From Hydractinia symbiolongicarpus (taxonomy: Eukaryota > Cnidaria > Hydrozoa > Anthoathecata > Hydractiniidae), in NCBI RefSeq assembly GCF_029227915.1, contig NC_079878.1, positions 7,254,001 through 7,318,000 of the forward strand: a stretch of DNA of 64,000 bases, given 5' to 3'. The notes under the pieces were generated by a model. That model was given only the letters and a program-made list of their open reading frames with translations, searched no databases and was not told where the DNA came from. Every line of letters starts with the position of its first letter. The first letter of the stretch is position 1. The position numbers were made by a program, and so were the translations under genes. Of this stretch, positions 1-12,315 are shown one piece after another.

Positions 1-1084
1 AAAAATTTTTATAGTTTTTTTTGTTTAAAACATATTTTCGTGACTATACCATTCAGAAGTACATTTAGGGCTTGGTCACATGAAAGTGATCCTTGATTAC
101 CATATCGACAAATGCTGATCCATGCAAAGAAAATTACAAGACAGTTGATTCCAAACTCTTCCTGTCATCGATAAGTGGTTATGAAAACTGCAAAAGAAAA
201 ATGTTTTTGTAATGTAACTTCAGAGCCTATTTGTTAATAAAACTTGTAAATGGAGTTTCTAAAATCATTTGTTAAAAATCAAATTTTCTCACTTGATGTC
301 AAGTAATATCTCACGAGGCGCAGCTGAGTCTAATATTGTCTTAAAAAATTAAGTTGTTTCCAAATTTTTCGCCTCAAGCATCTTAAACAACTTTTGTTGA
401 CGCTTGAACGATTTCAACGATTGGAATCAACATGAAATTGTTTCTAATTTAATGAAATAAAAAGAAAAGAGTTGAATTGAAAAATGACAATAAAATGTTT
501 ATGAAATAGTGTTTTATTATTGTGAAAAAACAAATTCTTATGCATAAAAACAAGAGAAAAACATATGTCGCTTAAAATCATCCTTTAATTACATGATTTC
601 TGTAACCAGGTTCTCTTTAAAAAAAAAAGAAAGTAAAACGCCTGTAAAAATACTCTAGAGCACTAAATAATCGATCCCTCATTCCAATTCAATTTTTTTT
701 CAACAACCGATTCAATTCTCGTTTTATTATTTATTGAGGTAAGCGATATATTCAACTCATTCATTCCTATTCAGTCCCATTAAATCGGAATGTAAATTAC
801 TCGAAAAAAAGAATCCAAAACAATGTTGCATTGCTAGCTGTCACTTAACTGAAAAAAGCAACCATGAATGCTTTTCCTCAAAATATCCACTCCACACTCA
901 ATTTATGTCCACCCCTAATGTTCTGTACTCCTATAGACCCCTATAACACAGTAAAAATCTAGTCAACTTTATCAGGTCGACAAAAATGTCTTCTGCCACA
1001 AGAAACTATAAAGGTTTTGGCATTGGTTTGTCTTTTAGTCTTCCAAGCCTATTTTAATCCTAAATTGTTTAGACTGTGAAATAT
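1..1084. other. 3' flank of the cGAS-like gene; no other gene seen
   Basis: This AT-rich stretch lies downstream of the minus-strand stop codon and should contain its 3' UTR. Minus-strand AATAAA-type signals occur near 722-735. I looked for a SECIS-like stem here because of the in-frame TGA and saw none that was convincing by eye. Confidence 0.4.
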
Positions 1085-4000
1085 TTAGTACACCATCAAA
1101 TCTTGTCCTGCGTCACAAACATCACCGCAAAGTGGGCCACGATCCTTATATTTATAGTTGCACGAGCAACAAAAATTTGCATGCTCCATTGGCATATCAC
1201 CTACTTCACCGGATTCGATAAATTGAGGAATCCATCCAGTTGAACCACAATAACAACAATTGACTCGTAGACATCTTGTGTACTCTAACCACTGATCAGC
1301 TATGTATTCCTTCGGTGATTCTAATATTTCAGCGAGTAATCGCTCTTTTCTGATAATATCGCTTCCGGTTAACGAGCCAGCAAATAAGCATTGACGTGGA
1401 AGCCAATAATTTGGACATCTTTGTTGTTCGAAGTACATTTTTAAAAGATTCAACATATCCCTGGGTAAATAAAAATGTAAAAAAAACAAACAATATTATA
1501 ATAATCGCTGTCTATCTGCCTGCCTGTATATGTATGACAGGCTATTTGACCGTGGAATTTAACACGAGATAACGACTATTTGTCTCAAGGTACTGTTTTT
1601 AATTGGCTTTACACTTTAAAATAATTGCTTATTACATTTTACATTTCACAAAATGGAAGCAAGAAAAATGCAGTGAACTCTATAAGTCATAAAACCAGTA
1701 AAAGGTAGTTGATTAATTTTCGCAGGAATAGCGCTATTTCAATATCCTTTTTCATTCCGCAAAATATACAGCCGTAATAGGCATACTAAGATTAAAACGA
1801 GGTTAGTTTAGAGACAAATTTAATTTGTCAGCAAAGTAATGCACATATAGTTTAGTTACCTTTACTATTTCTCAAATTAACTTGTCAAATTGGCAAACTA
1901 TGAACTTTTGATAATTGGAATTTATTTTTTACCCATTGGGCGTATTAAAGTTGTTGGTTTGTATTTTGTCTAGTGTTCAGCTAGCTAAGGTTGGTTGGCT
2001 TAAATTTTATATTTAGCTACACTAGCACTAGCTAGCATTAGCTTTACTGGCTAGCTAGTTGAAGCTTTAACCAATGTTGTTGGCATATATACACACTTTA
2101 TAATATAACATCTGTAAATAACATTATTTGGGCATGTTGGGTTGGTGATACTTCGCTAAATAGTCTTTGTGTTATATACTCGACAAATTGCAATACCAGC
2201 AATGCAATCACCCAAGGTAAAAGCATGCTTACTCGTAAGTACCCTTGAGCCTTGATTATTTAAAAATTATGGTCTGTAAAAATGTTACAGTTACAGCTAC
2301 AGAAAACCGTTGTTGTTTTTTAATTCAGAAATTGTTCTGTCAATAAGTAGTATTTCTATAAGTATTGCAAGATTGTTATTCCTTGACAGGCATACCTATG
2401 GGTATTGCCATTTCTTTGTACCTAAAGACAAAGATAAACAACTTATGTAAGAATAATTTTTAAAGGTTTCTCTTCTTAGACAAATCTGATAGAATTAACA
2501 TAAAAACTTTTCTGTATTATACTTCTTAAGTTTCCAAATTTAAGTACTCTACTGTAGAAGAGAAATAGATTTGTTATAAACAAAACTACGTACTTTAATC
2601 AAATAATAATAAATAGGCTTTTTTAATGGAGAATTGTGCATGATTAAATTTGCCACGATTTGTTTCAAGTCACATGTTGTTCCAATGCTTCCCTTAGATA
2701 TGTTTAGTATTTAATCGATTTGCCCCAATAACTTAACCAGAACGCCTAAGAAAGTTAAGAAAGCTTTAAATATATACCGACGGCCTTATAACTACTAAAT
2801 GGCTTTGTTTTATTTTTAAAGGAAAACTCAGACAATATGGCCTTACAAGTTTAACACTGTCATTATCAAAATAGTTCATGGAGGCCTAATCTTCATTTAA
2901 GTTAATCTTAATTTAAGTTAATTCCAACAAGAATAAGAACAATTTTAAGAACCTTGAATTTATTTTCTTAGAGAAGAGAGCAATACTACACCTACTAAAT
3001 ATTTTTCAAGGAATGATAAACCGACAACACTAATATGAATCTGAAAAGACAAACCGAAAAAATAAACAATTTGTGATTACTGAGTACATTGGGTTAGTCT
3101 CTTATAAAAATACGGAGCTTCCGTGTCTCTGCGTGTGACTTTTGCAAAGTGGATTATATTCTTCATAATTTTCTTTGGTAAAGTCTATAACACATTACCT
3201 ATATATTTGTTCCGTAATTGACCAAACTTTAATGTTAAAATAATATTGACGTTAAAGAAAAGTATATTAAGATTACTGAAGCCATTACAATGCATTTAAA
3301 ACTTTGAGGCCAAATAACTTGGAAAGAGGTGGTGACATCATTGATTTTTCACCACGTGGGTAACTAGGGACTACCTAGGACCAATTTGGATAAGTTTCCC
3401 AAATCTGGGTCTCCGAATCCGTTTCGGAATACCCGGGTTGATGACGTCATCAGAAAACCTTTAAACCTCAATATCTCAGCAACCGTTTGTCAAAGATACA
3501 TTTTCTTGATCACCGTTTCAAGATCTATACGATAAAAGCAACAGGTATATAAATTTCAAAAAAAAATGTTTGTGGTTTCACTGGTCTGTGCTGGCGTCAG
3601 CAAAATTTTTAGACTGTTATATGTCCTTAGTTGTTCGCCCAACACATATGATCTTATACGTTTTCTTGATCAGCGCTTAAGGTCTACACAATAGCAACGT
3701 GAAAATAAGTTCTAAATTTTTTTATGGATGGGTTGCTGACGTCATCAAAATTCAAATGACCCTTCTTTTTCATTTTTATTCTGCCTCAGTGGATTTTTCC
3801 GCGGACTTTGTCGACTAGTGTTTATCATAAACGTATATTTAATGGAATGGGTAAAACATATTAGCAGGAGAGTGTGACAATAATAACGATATAAAGCTGA
3901 GTAGCACATCATCTCTGTGTACATAGCTAGCTATAACAATTTACCTATAATATCTGGCTAGGATGAAAAGCTGGGTAACATTTGTAGGAAAATATTACAG

Positions 4001-7000
4001 CCAATACAATTTTAATATATATAAATTATAATTCTATAAGCTATATGAATTTACAGTAAACTAGGTAAACATTTTAGACCTTACAGTATAAAATATAAAC
4101 TTTTTGGAGGAGTAAGAAACAAGACGTTTGTTGGCTAACTATAGCTAGCTACTTAACATTAAAGTTGTTATAAATATACACTTAACATTAATAAATATTC
4201 ATAATTTTTGTCACACTACCACTACTAATACCCTCAATACACTTTTATTTACTACGATTCTTTCAATATGGCAGTTGAAAATTATAAAACCAACATTTGT
4301 CGATAACTAAGGTCAGAACAGCTAGTAAACAACTTGCCGTCCTGAACTTTATCTAAAATAACCTCGTTTTCATGCAATGTTTTGATTTTTTGCTACCACG
4401 GCTGAACATGAAAAGGCGATATTGAAACAGGTCTATTAATTTTCAAGAAATGCGCGAGTTTTTTTTTCAATTTTGCGAAATTTATTTACGCGAAAATTAT
4501 TTGTAAACTCGCTGTTCGAAAAATTTACGGACATTAATTCTCGCAAAATTTGGATTTTTTTGATTTACAGTAGCTTTTTCTTCTGATTCACCAAGAACTA
4601 CTTAGTATATATGTGAAATTATTTTATTTCTCGCAAAATAAAAAAGGAAATTAAATTTTATTTTCTGTAAACCTCTGACGAAAATTAGTTCACGCGAAAA
4701 TTAATTCCCTTAATTAACCAACACCTTCTTATAAGAAACTTGGTTTTGGTTCTAAAATTTTCTTAATTTTTGTCTAAATATAATTTTTTTATACAAATAT
4801 AAGTTTCTTATTCGGCTTCTTATTTTTTGGTGGTCCAGATACTTTTTCTCCGCGATGTTTAACATTGTCAGTGATTCCAATTTTAAACAAATTCGCTTGC
4901 TTTATTTTTAAATGCGTTTGAAACGAATTTTTGAAGCACTTGTTATTGCTACAGCTTTTATGACCGCAGATCCTTTTGAAAATAAATATTTGTAACATAT
5001 GTAATAAAACCTCCAATAATCCTTACATTAGTACTTCTGTAGTGATTTCTTCATTGTTTCCATCCCAGAATTCAATTCTTTTCTTTTCCACCACTGAAAA
5101 CAAGATGCACTTTAGCACATAACTTCCCATTGGTCGTCCTTTTCGATTCAAATGGCGTTTATTTATAGCTTTGAAAGCAAGGTATGCTGTTCGAGCCTGA
5201 TGCGGCATGTGATCAGACAAAATAATTTCAGCTTGACTGAATGAATATCTCCATTCCAGACCTGGACTTCTTCCATATGTTGTATACTCTGCTTGCTCTA
5301 TGAGTAAGATAAAGTCAATTGTTTACCTTTTTTGCATAATATAATAGGATAATAATAAGCAGATAATTCATGCTTATTCGTTGAAAATCGATTTTTTTCA
5401 CTCAATGTCAAGTAATATTTCACGGAGCGCAGCTGAGTGAAATATTGTCTTAACGGATACACTAAAAAATTAGTTTGTAAATGTTTCCGCCTTAATTGTC
5501 TTAAATAAAGATAAAGTCACTTGTTTAACTTTATGCATAATAACTATTATCTCATTCATTGTATTCAATTAAAAATAACTTGAGTTATTAACTCTACATA
5601 TAACCTTCGTATATGAGATACAAGTGTAGTAATCAGATTAGGTAGCATAGTAGGAAAAAAGACTAGGTAATATGCAGTCTGAATACGGTAAAATTTACAA
5701 GACAATATAGTTCTAATATAACAAAACATATTTAATTATATTTTGCAAAACTGCCACTAAGGGTGCTTGGGTGAGTCTGCAAAACTAACTAACCATGTGT
5801 TATTTTCCTGCTTATTCCGCCCTCTTGTTTTCAAGGTCACGTGACATAGCAAGGTGTACTTTCACTGTATCTTGACAAACATGCCTTTAATGAATTAATT
5901 GTGAAATAAATGAAATACCCCTTAAGAGGCTTGACACATGAGGAGAGCTGGTGCGGTTAGGCTGACTAATTATAAATATCACAAATATTTTACAGATCGA
6001 AAGTGAATTTAAAAAATCAGGGTTTATTGCGGTTATGTGCAAATAAATCCCTGAAAATATTACAATAAAGTTCAACATTTTCCTATTTGTCGACAATATT
6101 TTTTTTATTTTTTCCATGTATCCATCGTTATTTTCATAAATTTTTATGTTAGGGAGAATGTTACGTAGGAAAACTTTTCTTACGTCAGGTTTTGTTTATA
6201 TGTAGACTTTTGTTCACATATGCGTAAGTCTCTTTCGTTATCCGAAAACATTTTAATTATATTTGGTTTTGTTTTGATTGAAGTTTTTAAATTTAAGTCG
6301 TTCGAAAGTTAAATCGAATGCTTAATGGGCAATTTTAAAAAAAATTAAGAGTACTTAGTAAATCATTTTTAAGATAATTCTCTATCACCTTTAACTTCAG
6401 GATTGCTTTACTACATTCTACTCACCTAATGTTAGCTTCACCAGCTCGTTGGTCGATTGCTTTGGTACGACATGAATGCCTAATCGGCGAATTGTCTCTA
6501 CTGCTTCCTGAGGAGGCCAATTCCGTCTTCGATTGTTGTCGAAAAAGTCTAAATATTTGTTTAACTTACCCAAAAAAACATCTCGAAACAAGTATTTTGG
6601 TCTGTAGTCATTGTATACGAATTATTTCATATCTTCCTAACTGCTTTTAGAAATAAATAGCATACCCATTGCCTCTGATGGCCAGTACGAACAATGAAGT
6701 GCCAGTGTAAAATCAGCATGAAACAGCAACCTTTCTCTTACTTCTGAACTGCACGTACACCCACAGAGCATTAATTTATTCTTTGTCAAAGTACCGACTT
6801 TTAACGTCATCGCCGGACCCGATCGTTCCAACGTCACTCTTGTATCTTTCCCTAACGCGCAATACCGTTGTTCCACTGCTGACGTAATTTCCTTTGAATT
6901 ACTTAAAACATGAGAGATAACTTCGTGAATATTTGTACTGGATAATAAACTGCACCCTTCACCGTCAATATGCCGCCGCAAACAATGTTTCTCCCATTGC

Positions 7001-9414
7001 AAAAGGTATTTATCTTCCAACTTTAACCACAGGTATCCCTCAGAATGTTCTTCTGGCGCTCGTAGGGCACGAAAAACTGGTGACGGAGATTCACCTGATA
7101 CTCCATTTTTACCTAAAGATAAGAAAAATTAATACAATAAATAAGAACGATCTGGAATCTTGAAACTCTATCATAAAAATTCCACACGTTTACACAAGGT
7201 TAAAACTAAAACCTGTAATTTTAATCACATTAACCTGTTAGGTAATTATTCGTTCGTAAGAGTATAATATATTATGTATATGAAAGACATACCCACAGTC
7301 ACTGCATCGGGAATGAGCATAATATCATAATCAGAAGCCAATACACTTGAAGACGGCAATAGTTTCCCAAATTTCTCTCTCAAACTACCAGATGGTAAAA
7401 AAGTGAAAAAAAAGCTTGGAAGTTGCGTAGTCAGCGTTTCTAAGATGGCAATCATGAATTTGTTTTTTCTCACAGATGTTATAAGGTCCTGCAATAAAGA
7501 AATAATAAATGTTGGTTTAGACAATTTATTAAGTCTATTGTGAAGCAAAACCATCAGCTATAGCTACATTGCTAGCTATAACTTTCTGAATATCATAATG
7601 TACTTTATCCTTAAAACATAATCTTTAACAAGTCATATAGACGTAGAGCTACTTTGTACATCACTAACATATCGCCTGGCAGCGAGCACTGGGAGCCGCA
7701 GACAAACCCATAACACTACGTTCGACAATATGTAAATTTCGCATGCAGATAACACATATGGATTGCAGGTATATGTAGATGATTGTTTGTCATGGCACAT
7801 CCGTGTGTGCATTCTCTACTGTAAATGGGTAACCATGGCCCTAACCCAACTTGTTTCCGAGCAATATGTTACCTGTGCACGAAGTAAATCTACTTTTACA
7901 TTACTATACTGTTTATACACGACCGTCATGATTACAGTGGGATCACTCTAAAACATTGTCTAAAGCGGACACCTCTATATAACGTACACTATTCCTTGGA
8001 ACGAACTGATTTCAGGTCAAACTCTCACAAGAAAATCTCTATAAGACGGACTGTTATAGGACGGACACTTTTAAACGGACACTTTTTCTCGCACCAAATC
8101 ACATTTTCTCTTGTAAAAGCTCTGTGTAAAGCGGACGCATGAAGAAAACTTATCGCAGCCCTATAATTGACGAGGAAAGTCAAGACATGCTGTCATCAGT
8201 TACGAAAAAAGTGGAGAATTTCCAAATATAAAGAATAATACAAGTTCAATTCATCAAATTGTATGTCCATTTCCTTGATTTGAAAGGAATAGAACAAAGA
8301 GAAAACGTAAATAAACCAAAGAAGTCATGTTTTTTGGCAAAATTTTGCTCTGAAAGTGATTTTTGGATACAATCTTTAAAAAGCGGACAACTCTATAAGA
8401 CGGACACCTTTTTTGCACCAATGATGTACGCTTTAGAGAGATTCTACTGTAAAAGTGTGGATGGATGTGGTATGACAAACTATCTCTTATATCTTTTCTC
8501 TCTTGAATTATCCTATTTCCCTGTAATTATCACCAATTCCTAACACTACACCTTCCCATTTTAATGGTATCGAACATGGGAAAACACTTCAATTTTGTGA
8601 AAACATATTATTTAAAAGCATAAATGCAAAATTGCTTGCCACAAACCTGTGAAGACATTAACGGATCTTCTTCATATCGCAACATAGCTTGGTAAAGTGT
8701 TAAAGGTGAAACGCAATCACATCAACAGCAACACTGTTGGAAACACGATCGCAATATTCCTAAAAACTTTCCTCTTCCTTTCAGACTGCAACATGGATAG
8801 AACATGAAACCAATACAACCGAACGGGAAGAAGAATATGATGACTAATATAAACACGATGCATGCACCAAGCATGGAGAAAAGACCACCTGATGTTCTTG
8901 ACTCGCGTTCAGGGTAAGTTATTAAAGGTTGTGGTGCGAATGTTTCAGTGAGGCTGTCACAAAAAAAGAATTAAAAATTCAATTCAAACTGCATATTTAA
9001 CTTCAAACGAGAAACAAGTGCAATTTTTACTTATTTTCGATACTATAGTGCAAAAATCTTTTATTTTTTCTCCGGTGTAAAAAAACTAATTTTTTTGGAT
9101 TGGTTTTGTAAAATCATTACTTCATCGAGAATTTTTTTATAAAATAGACATCAACATTCAGTTATTAGTGGCCATGTGCACTCCACCGCTGTGAACATAA
9201 TTTACCCGGAATTTCATTTGAGACATTTGTAACACGCTGAAGGAGAGTATGCTTTGAATAAAAAACGGAGATTTTAGGTTAAAACCAATAGGTCTTCTGT
9301 TCGAAAAATAGATAAGAATATTGACCATTTTTGTTATAATTTTGAGAATCTTATTAAAAAAAACGTGTATAAGCATTTTTTAACTCACGCTGGTTGATGT
9401 GTCATCACCTCCAT
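1085..9414 (-). CDS. Mab-21/cGAS-like nucleotidyltransferase with N-terminal membrane anchor; in-frame TGA at codon 86
   Basis: Seven coding exons on the minus strand: 9414-9389, 8953-8647, 7488-7293, 7112-6666, 6548-6426, 5297-5027 and 1460-1085. All have GT/AG borders and the phases agree throughout, giving 581 residues if the TGA at 8724-8722 is read through. Residues 33-61 form a hydrophobic membrane segment, followed by a Cys-rich stretch. The nucleotidyltransferase core has GS at 145-146, an SDYDIM motif with acids D164 and D166, and a third acid D310 in HADFTLALHC. The Mab-21 signatures YWPSEAM and NWPPQEAVETIRRLG follow, then a helical C-terminal half and a Cys-rich tail. The HADFTLALHC block resembles the corresponding cGAS strand more than classical inactive Mab-21 proteins do. 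By family, the product could be a cGAS-like receptor that makes a cyclic dinucleotide for STING; activity and ligand are inference. If TGA stops translation, M99 at 8685 could start a 483-residue soluble form. The start at 9414 is the first ATG in the mini-exon; further upstream exons cannot be excluded. Confidence 0.85.
3098..3818 (+). mobile_element. Diverged non-autonomous Helitron
   Basis: The 5' end reads TCTCTTATAAAAATACGG and the 3' end is a hairpin (GTGGATTTTTCCGCGG) followed by GACTAG and T. The interior matches the 31.4-34.05 kb array, for example the CAAAGTGGAT segment, the GACGTCAT words and the CAGTGGATTTTTCC tail. It has no coding capacity. Confidence 0.7.
4440..4710. repeat. 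GCGAAATT / AATTTTCGC-rich repeat island
   Basis: Short self-complementary words such as GCGAAATT, CGCGAAAATTA and TCGCAAAATTT recur in both orientations. Similar islands lie at about 46330-46400, 47220-47390, 52850-52935, 60840-60910 and 63395-63660. They look like decayed copies of a foldback (MITE-like) family; I could not define ends. Confidence 0.45.
7940..8460 (+). repeat. Dispersed AAGCGGACA / CTCTATAAGACGGAC repeat
   Basis: Phrases of the type AAAGCGGACACCTCTATA and CTCTATAAGACGGACAC recur at about 7965, 8035, 8115 and 8380. A reverse-oriented fragment lies near 34310-34350. The stretch is inside an intron of the cGAS-like gene and contains no coding exon that I can support. It is probably a decayed DNA element. 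Confidence 0.45.
8647..8953 (-). other. Membrane-anchor exon containing the in-frame TGA
   Basis: This exon of the cGAS-like gene is open from the acceptor at 8954 to the donor after 8647, apart from one TGA at 8724-8722. Before the TGA it encodes a proline-rich lead, a membrane segment of about 29 residues, a short basic stretch and three consecutive cysteines. After it the frame continues with Cys-Asp-Cys and about 22 more residues, then joins the catalytic exon in phase 0. The open frame on both sides and the correct phase suggest that the exon is one unit. The stop could be a real stop, a nonsense allele of a Cys codon (TGT or TGC), a read-through site or a selenocysteine codon. Confidence 0.75.
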
Positions 9415-9421
9415 TTGCGTT

Positions 9422-10269
9422 CTAAAAAACAAAAAAGAGGTGTTAAACACAAACATTATAGCAGCACAAAAAGTTTGGCTAAGGCTTTATGTCGCCTAAC
9501 TTTGTATACTTTACAGACAGGAGGATTCCTTGCTTCTTTGACTAAAATTAAGTATTTCCATGCTTAGTTAGGCTAATGCGCAAATCAAAGGTAAAGGAAG
9601 TTCTCATAAATTGTATCTAACTTTTATCTGCCCTTTTCCTTTTTATGTACTTGCTTTAGGCTGAATGTTGCTTCAAGGCTGATTCGTTTTTTGAATGATT
9701 TGATCCTCATGCTGCTTTATTGAAAGAATTTAAATAAGGAATCCACTTATTTTTCTGTATCGATATCTGGGAAATAAATTGAAGTACGCTAAACTTGGGC
9801 TATCTCTAATATCACGCTATCTCGAAGGAAAACTTTGATCCCATCAGCATTTACGGTCTCGCTAGCTGAGATCTGTCCCGCTATCTTGAACTTACTGGTA
9901 TTTTGAAATAATTTCCTTGGTACAAGTTACAATCTTTATCTCGTTTGATAAATTGCAGCTGATCGGTTTCATTTTTTTCCAACGTTAATACCACTTTCGA
10001 ATTTTCGAACGCTTTACAGAATGTTTTTTTTTGTTTTTCTCCACTTTGTGTATATGTTATCTACAAAGTGGTATTTCATCAGAAACTACACAGAACGCGA
10101 GTAAAAGCTGTCCAATGGCACAGTAATATAACAACAGGACGCTAATCTCTTGAACGGACTTGTAAGCATCATTCAGTATTTTTCTAATATTATATGAGAG
10201 ATTATATTTAGTAAGATATAGGAAGATCCGAATGGGGATTCTGAAACTCCTACGCCAGCGTTCAACCAT
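9422..10269. other. Upstream flank of the cGAS-like gene; nothing recognised
   Basis: The sequence upstream of the first coding exon should hold the promoter and any 5' UTR exon of the minus-strand gene. I could not identify a TATA box or an upstream exon with confidence. Short open frames are present but lack recognisable motifs. Confidence 0.35.
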
Positions 10270-10545
10270 AAACTAAAAAAGTCATCTGGTGTCAAGAAAG
10301 ATCAAGATGTATCTGTTGCAGACAGAGTTATGTTAAAAGCCTTAGAGCGATTGGATTAGCCTCTTCAGACGTCTTCCGCAGTTGCAAACCTAAACCTGAG
10401 TCCTAATGAAAGCAAAACCCAAGAACCATTGTTTGGTAGAATGATTTCGATGAGTTTGCTTGATATAGAAACTATGTACACTCAAGGAAAGTGTAAACTT
10501 CAAATATTGCTACTGCAAGCCCCTTTCGTTTGTCTATGTAATAAC
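10270..10545 (+). pseudogene. Possible MADF/BESS-type protein fragment, stop-interrupted
   Basis: One frame reads through a lysine-rich segment, meets a TAG at 10357-10359, and continues open with a block containing LFGRMISMSLL and a basic stretch followed by LQILLLQAP. That pattern resembles a BESS motif, the C-terminal helix pair of MADF/BESS DNA-binding proteins, which often occur as second ORFs of Harbinger-type transposons. The TAG and the absence of an upstream MADF domain suggest a relic. The match is by pattern only. Confidence 0.3.
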
Positions 10546-12199
10546 CATGGTCGCACCCAAAAGCTTTTTCGTTGCTTTCCTTTTTTGTACTGAGTTGTCT
10601 TCACTTTTACTGCCAGCGATGGCGCCAGAATTAAAACAACGTCTTCTTGTTCGCAAATTATTTTTAAAATGAGCGCGCAACATTTATTAGAACGCAACTG
10701 CTTGTACAAGTACTTGCAGAAGTATGGGAGAAAGTTTTGATTTTTCAATAATTCTAATATTATGTAAACTTTAAATGATTGGATAATATAAATGTTGAGT
10801 GTGATTTTTTTATAATTCCTATCTATAAACAGCATCATGCACACACATCAGTGCGTTCGGAACAATTTTTTATTTTCCTGATTCAGAAAAAATTTAAGTG
10901 GCGATTTTTTTCTTGTAGATTTTAACAAAAAACAATAATACTTATAAGTCCCTATCCAGACAGTTTTCTTTATTTTTTATTATATTTTCCCCATTTAATC
11001 TATTTACACACAAAAAAAATATTAATAAAATATATAACGTTTACCCGATTCCATGATAAGCCATGTTGCGCGCTGCTCATAAATGAACTTCAGATCGCTT
11101 TTAAAGTTTTTGTACATCAACGAGTTGATTCAAAACAATGAAGTAAAAGAATTCTCAGAAAAACTAAAAATGCTTATGTGGGAAAGTAATTGGTAATTTT
11201 GGTGGCCTGAAAAGACATGAAAAATAAATTATTTATGTCACGTGGATTTAACGTCTAGTTAAAACAAAATGCCAGAGAACTGGTAGTGAACCACCAGCGG
11301 AGTCACAGAACAAAGAGTCCAGATAAACAATGAAGAAAAAAATTAAATCAGGGGAGGAGAACAAAGCAGCATCCTTTCAAACGAGGCGCGGTAAAACAGC
11401 TTTACGTCTGACACTACGAATAAGAAAGCTGTAGCAAAATAATATCATGTTGGCTATCTTCGTGAAAATTAAAAAATGACAAAGCAAAAATCTAAACAAA
11501 GCAAGATCTAAAAGTCATAATTTCCAATAAACGACACCTTCTTATTCTTATAAGAATGAGAACAATTTCTACGAGCATCAATGTTCTTATTTTTTTTCCA
11601 TGACTTAAAGGAGAACTAACGATTGATAACAAGTTGTGCTTAAAAAGTTCATTGTGAAGATAAACTGTTTTATATTTGTAAGCTTTGGTTCTGGAGATAA
11701 TAAAGATGAATGTAGTCCTACGGTCACCGCCATGACAGTGTGGGTTGAAACGTTCTGTTCGGTATGATACTAACTTGTATGACGTAGGGATGTAAACAAA
11801 CGCATTCTGAATAAAGGAAGCAAGGAAACGCTAAACTGTGCCTGCTGTGATTGTCTAAGAGTAATTTTTTTTTATCGCATTTTGAAATAAATATCTTTAT
11901 CAGGATAAAATAATGTTTCAACGTTATAAATGTAGTAATAGAATTTTAAAAATAAGTCTCACTTTCAAAAAATGAGGATTAGGTGATTCAACTTTATTAT
12001 GAATTTTTTCTTGTGTTATTTTTGTAACAAAACATCTTGAAAGATAACAGGTGCTTTTTTTAATTTGCTAGTCTTGAAAAAAAAACTTCAAATGATTATG
12101 CGCAATGAATTGTACTGAAAGTGATTTTGAGATAGCAAAACTGAACAAAAATAGTCTCAAAGTTTTTCTTTGTTTATCGATCTGTTCTAAAACTACAAC
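10546..12199. other. Intergenic, no gene recognised
   Basis: AT-rich sequence with only short open frames on either strand and no recognisable protein motif, splice-framed exon or terminal repeat. Confidence 0.4.
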
Positions 12200-12315
12200 G
12201 AATGACAGACAATTACAGACAACTTACAGACAACGTACAGACGAGTTACAGACTAGTTACAGACAAGTACAGATAATCACAGACAAATCACAGGCAAGAA
12301 ACAAATCACAGACGA
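12200..12315 (+). repeat. ACAGACAA-type minisatellite
   Basis: About ten imperfect copies of a 10-11-bp unit (ACAGACAANTT and variants) run in tandem. The short open frame at 12105-12395 over this stretch is a product of the repeat and is not a gene. Confidence 0.7.

Larger units (their letters stand above)
1461..5026 (-). other. Large last intron of the cGAS-like gene
   Basis: The intron runs from the donor GTAAGG at 5026 to the acceptor before 1460 and links exon phase 2 to phase 2. It holds a diverged Helitron copy at 3098-3818 and an island rich in GCGAAATT-type words at 4440-4710. The remainder shows only AT-rich sequence, including a CTAGCTAG-rich patch near 2000-2060. Confidence 0.75.

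Noticed and set aside
4789-5016. Minus-strand open frame just below a cGAS-like exon
   Set aside because: It begins past the splice donor at 5026, is in the intron, and shows no Mab-21 motif.
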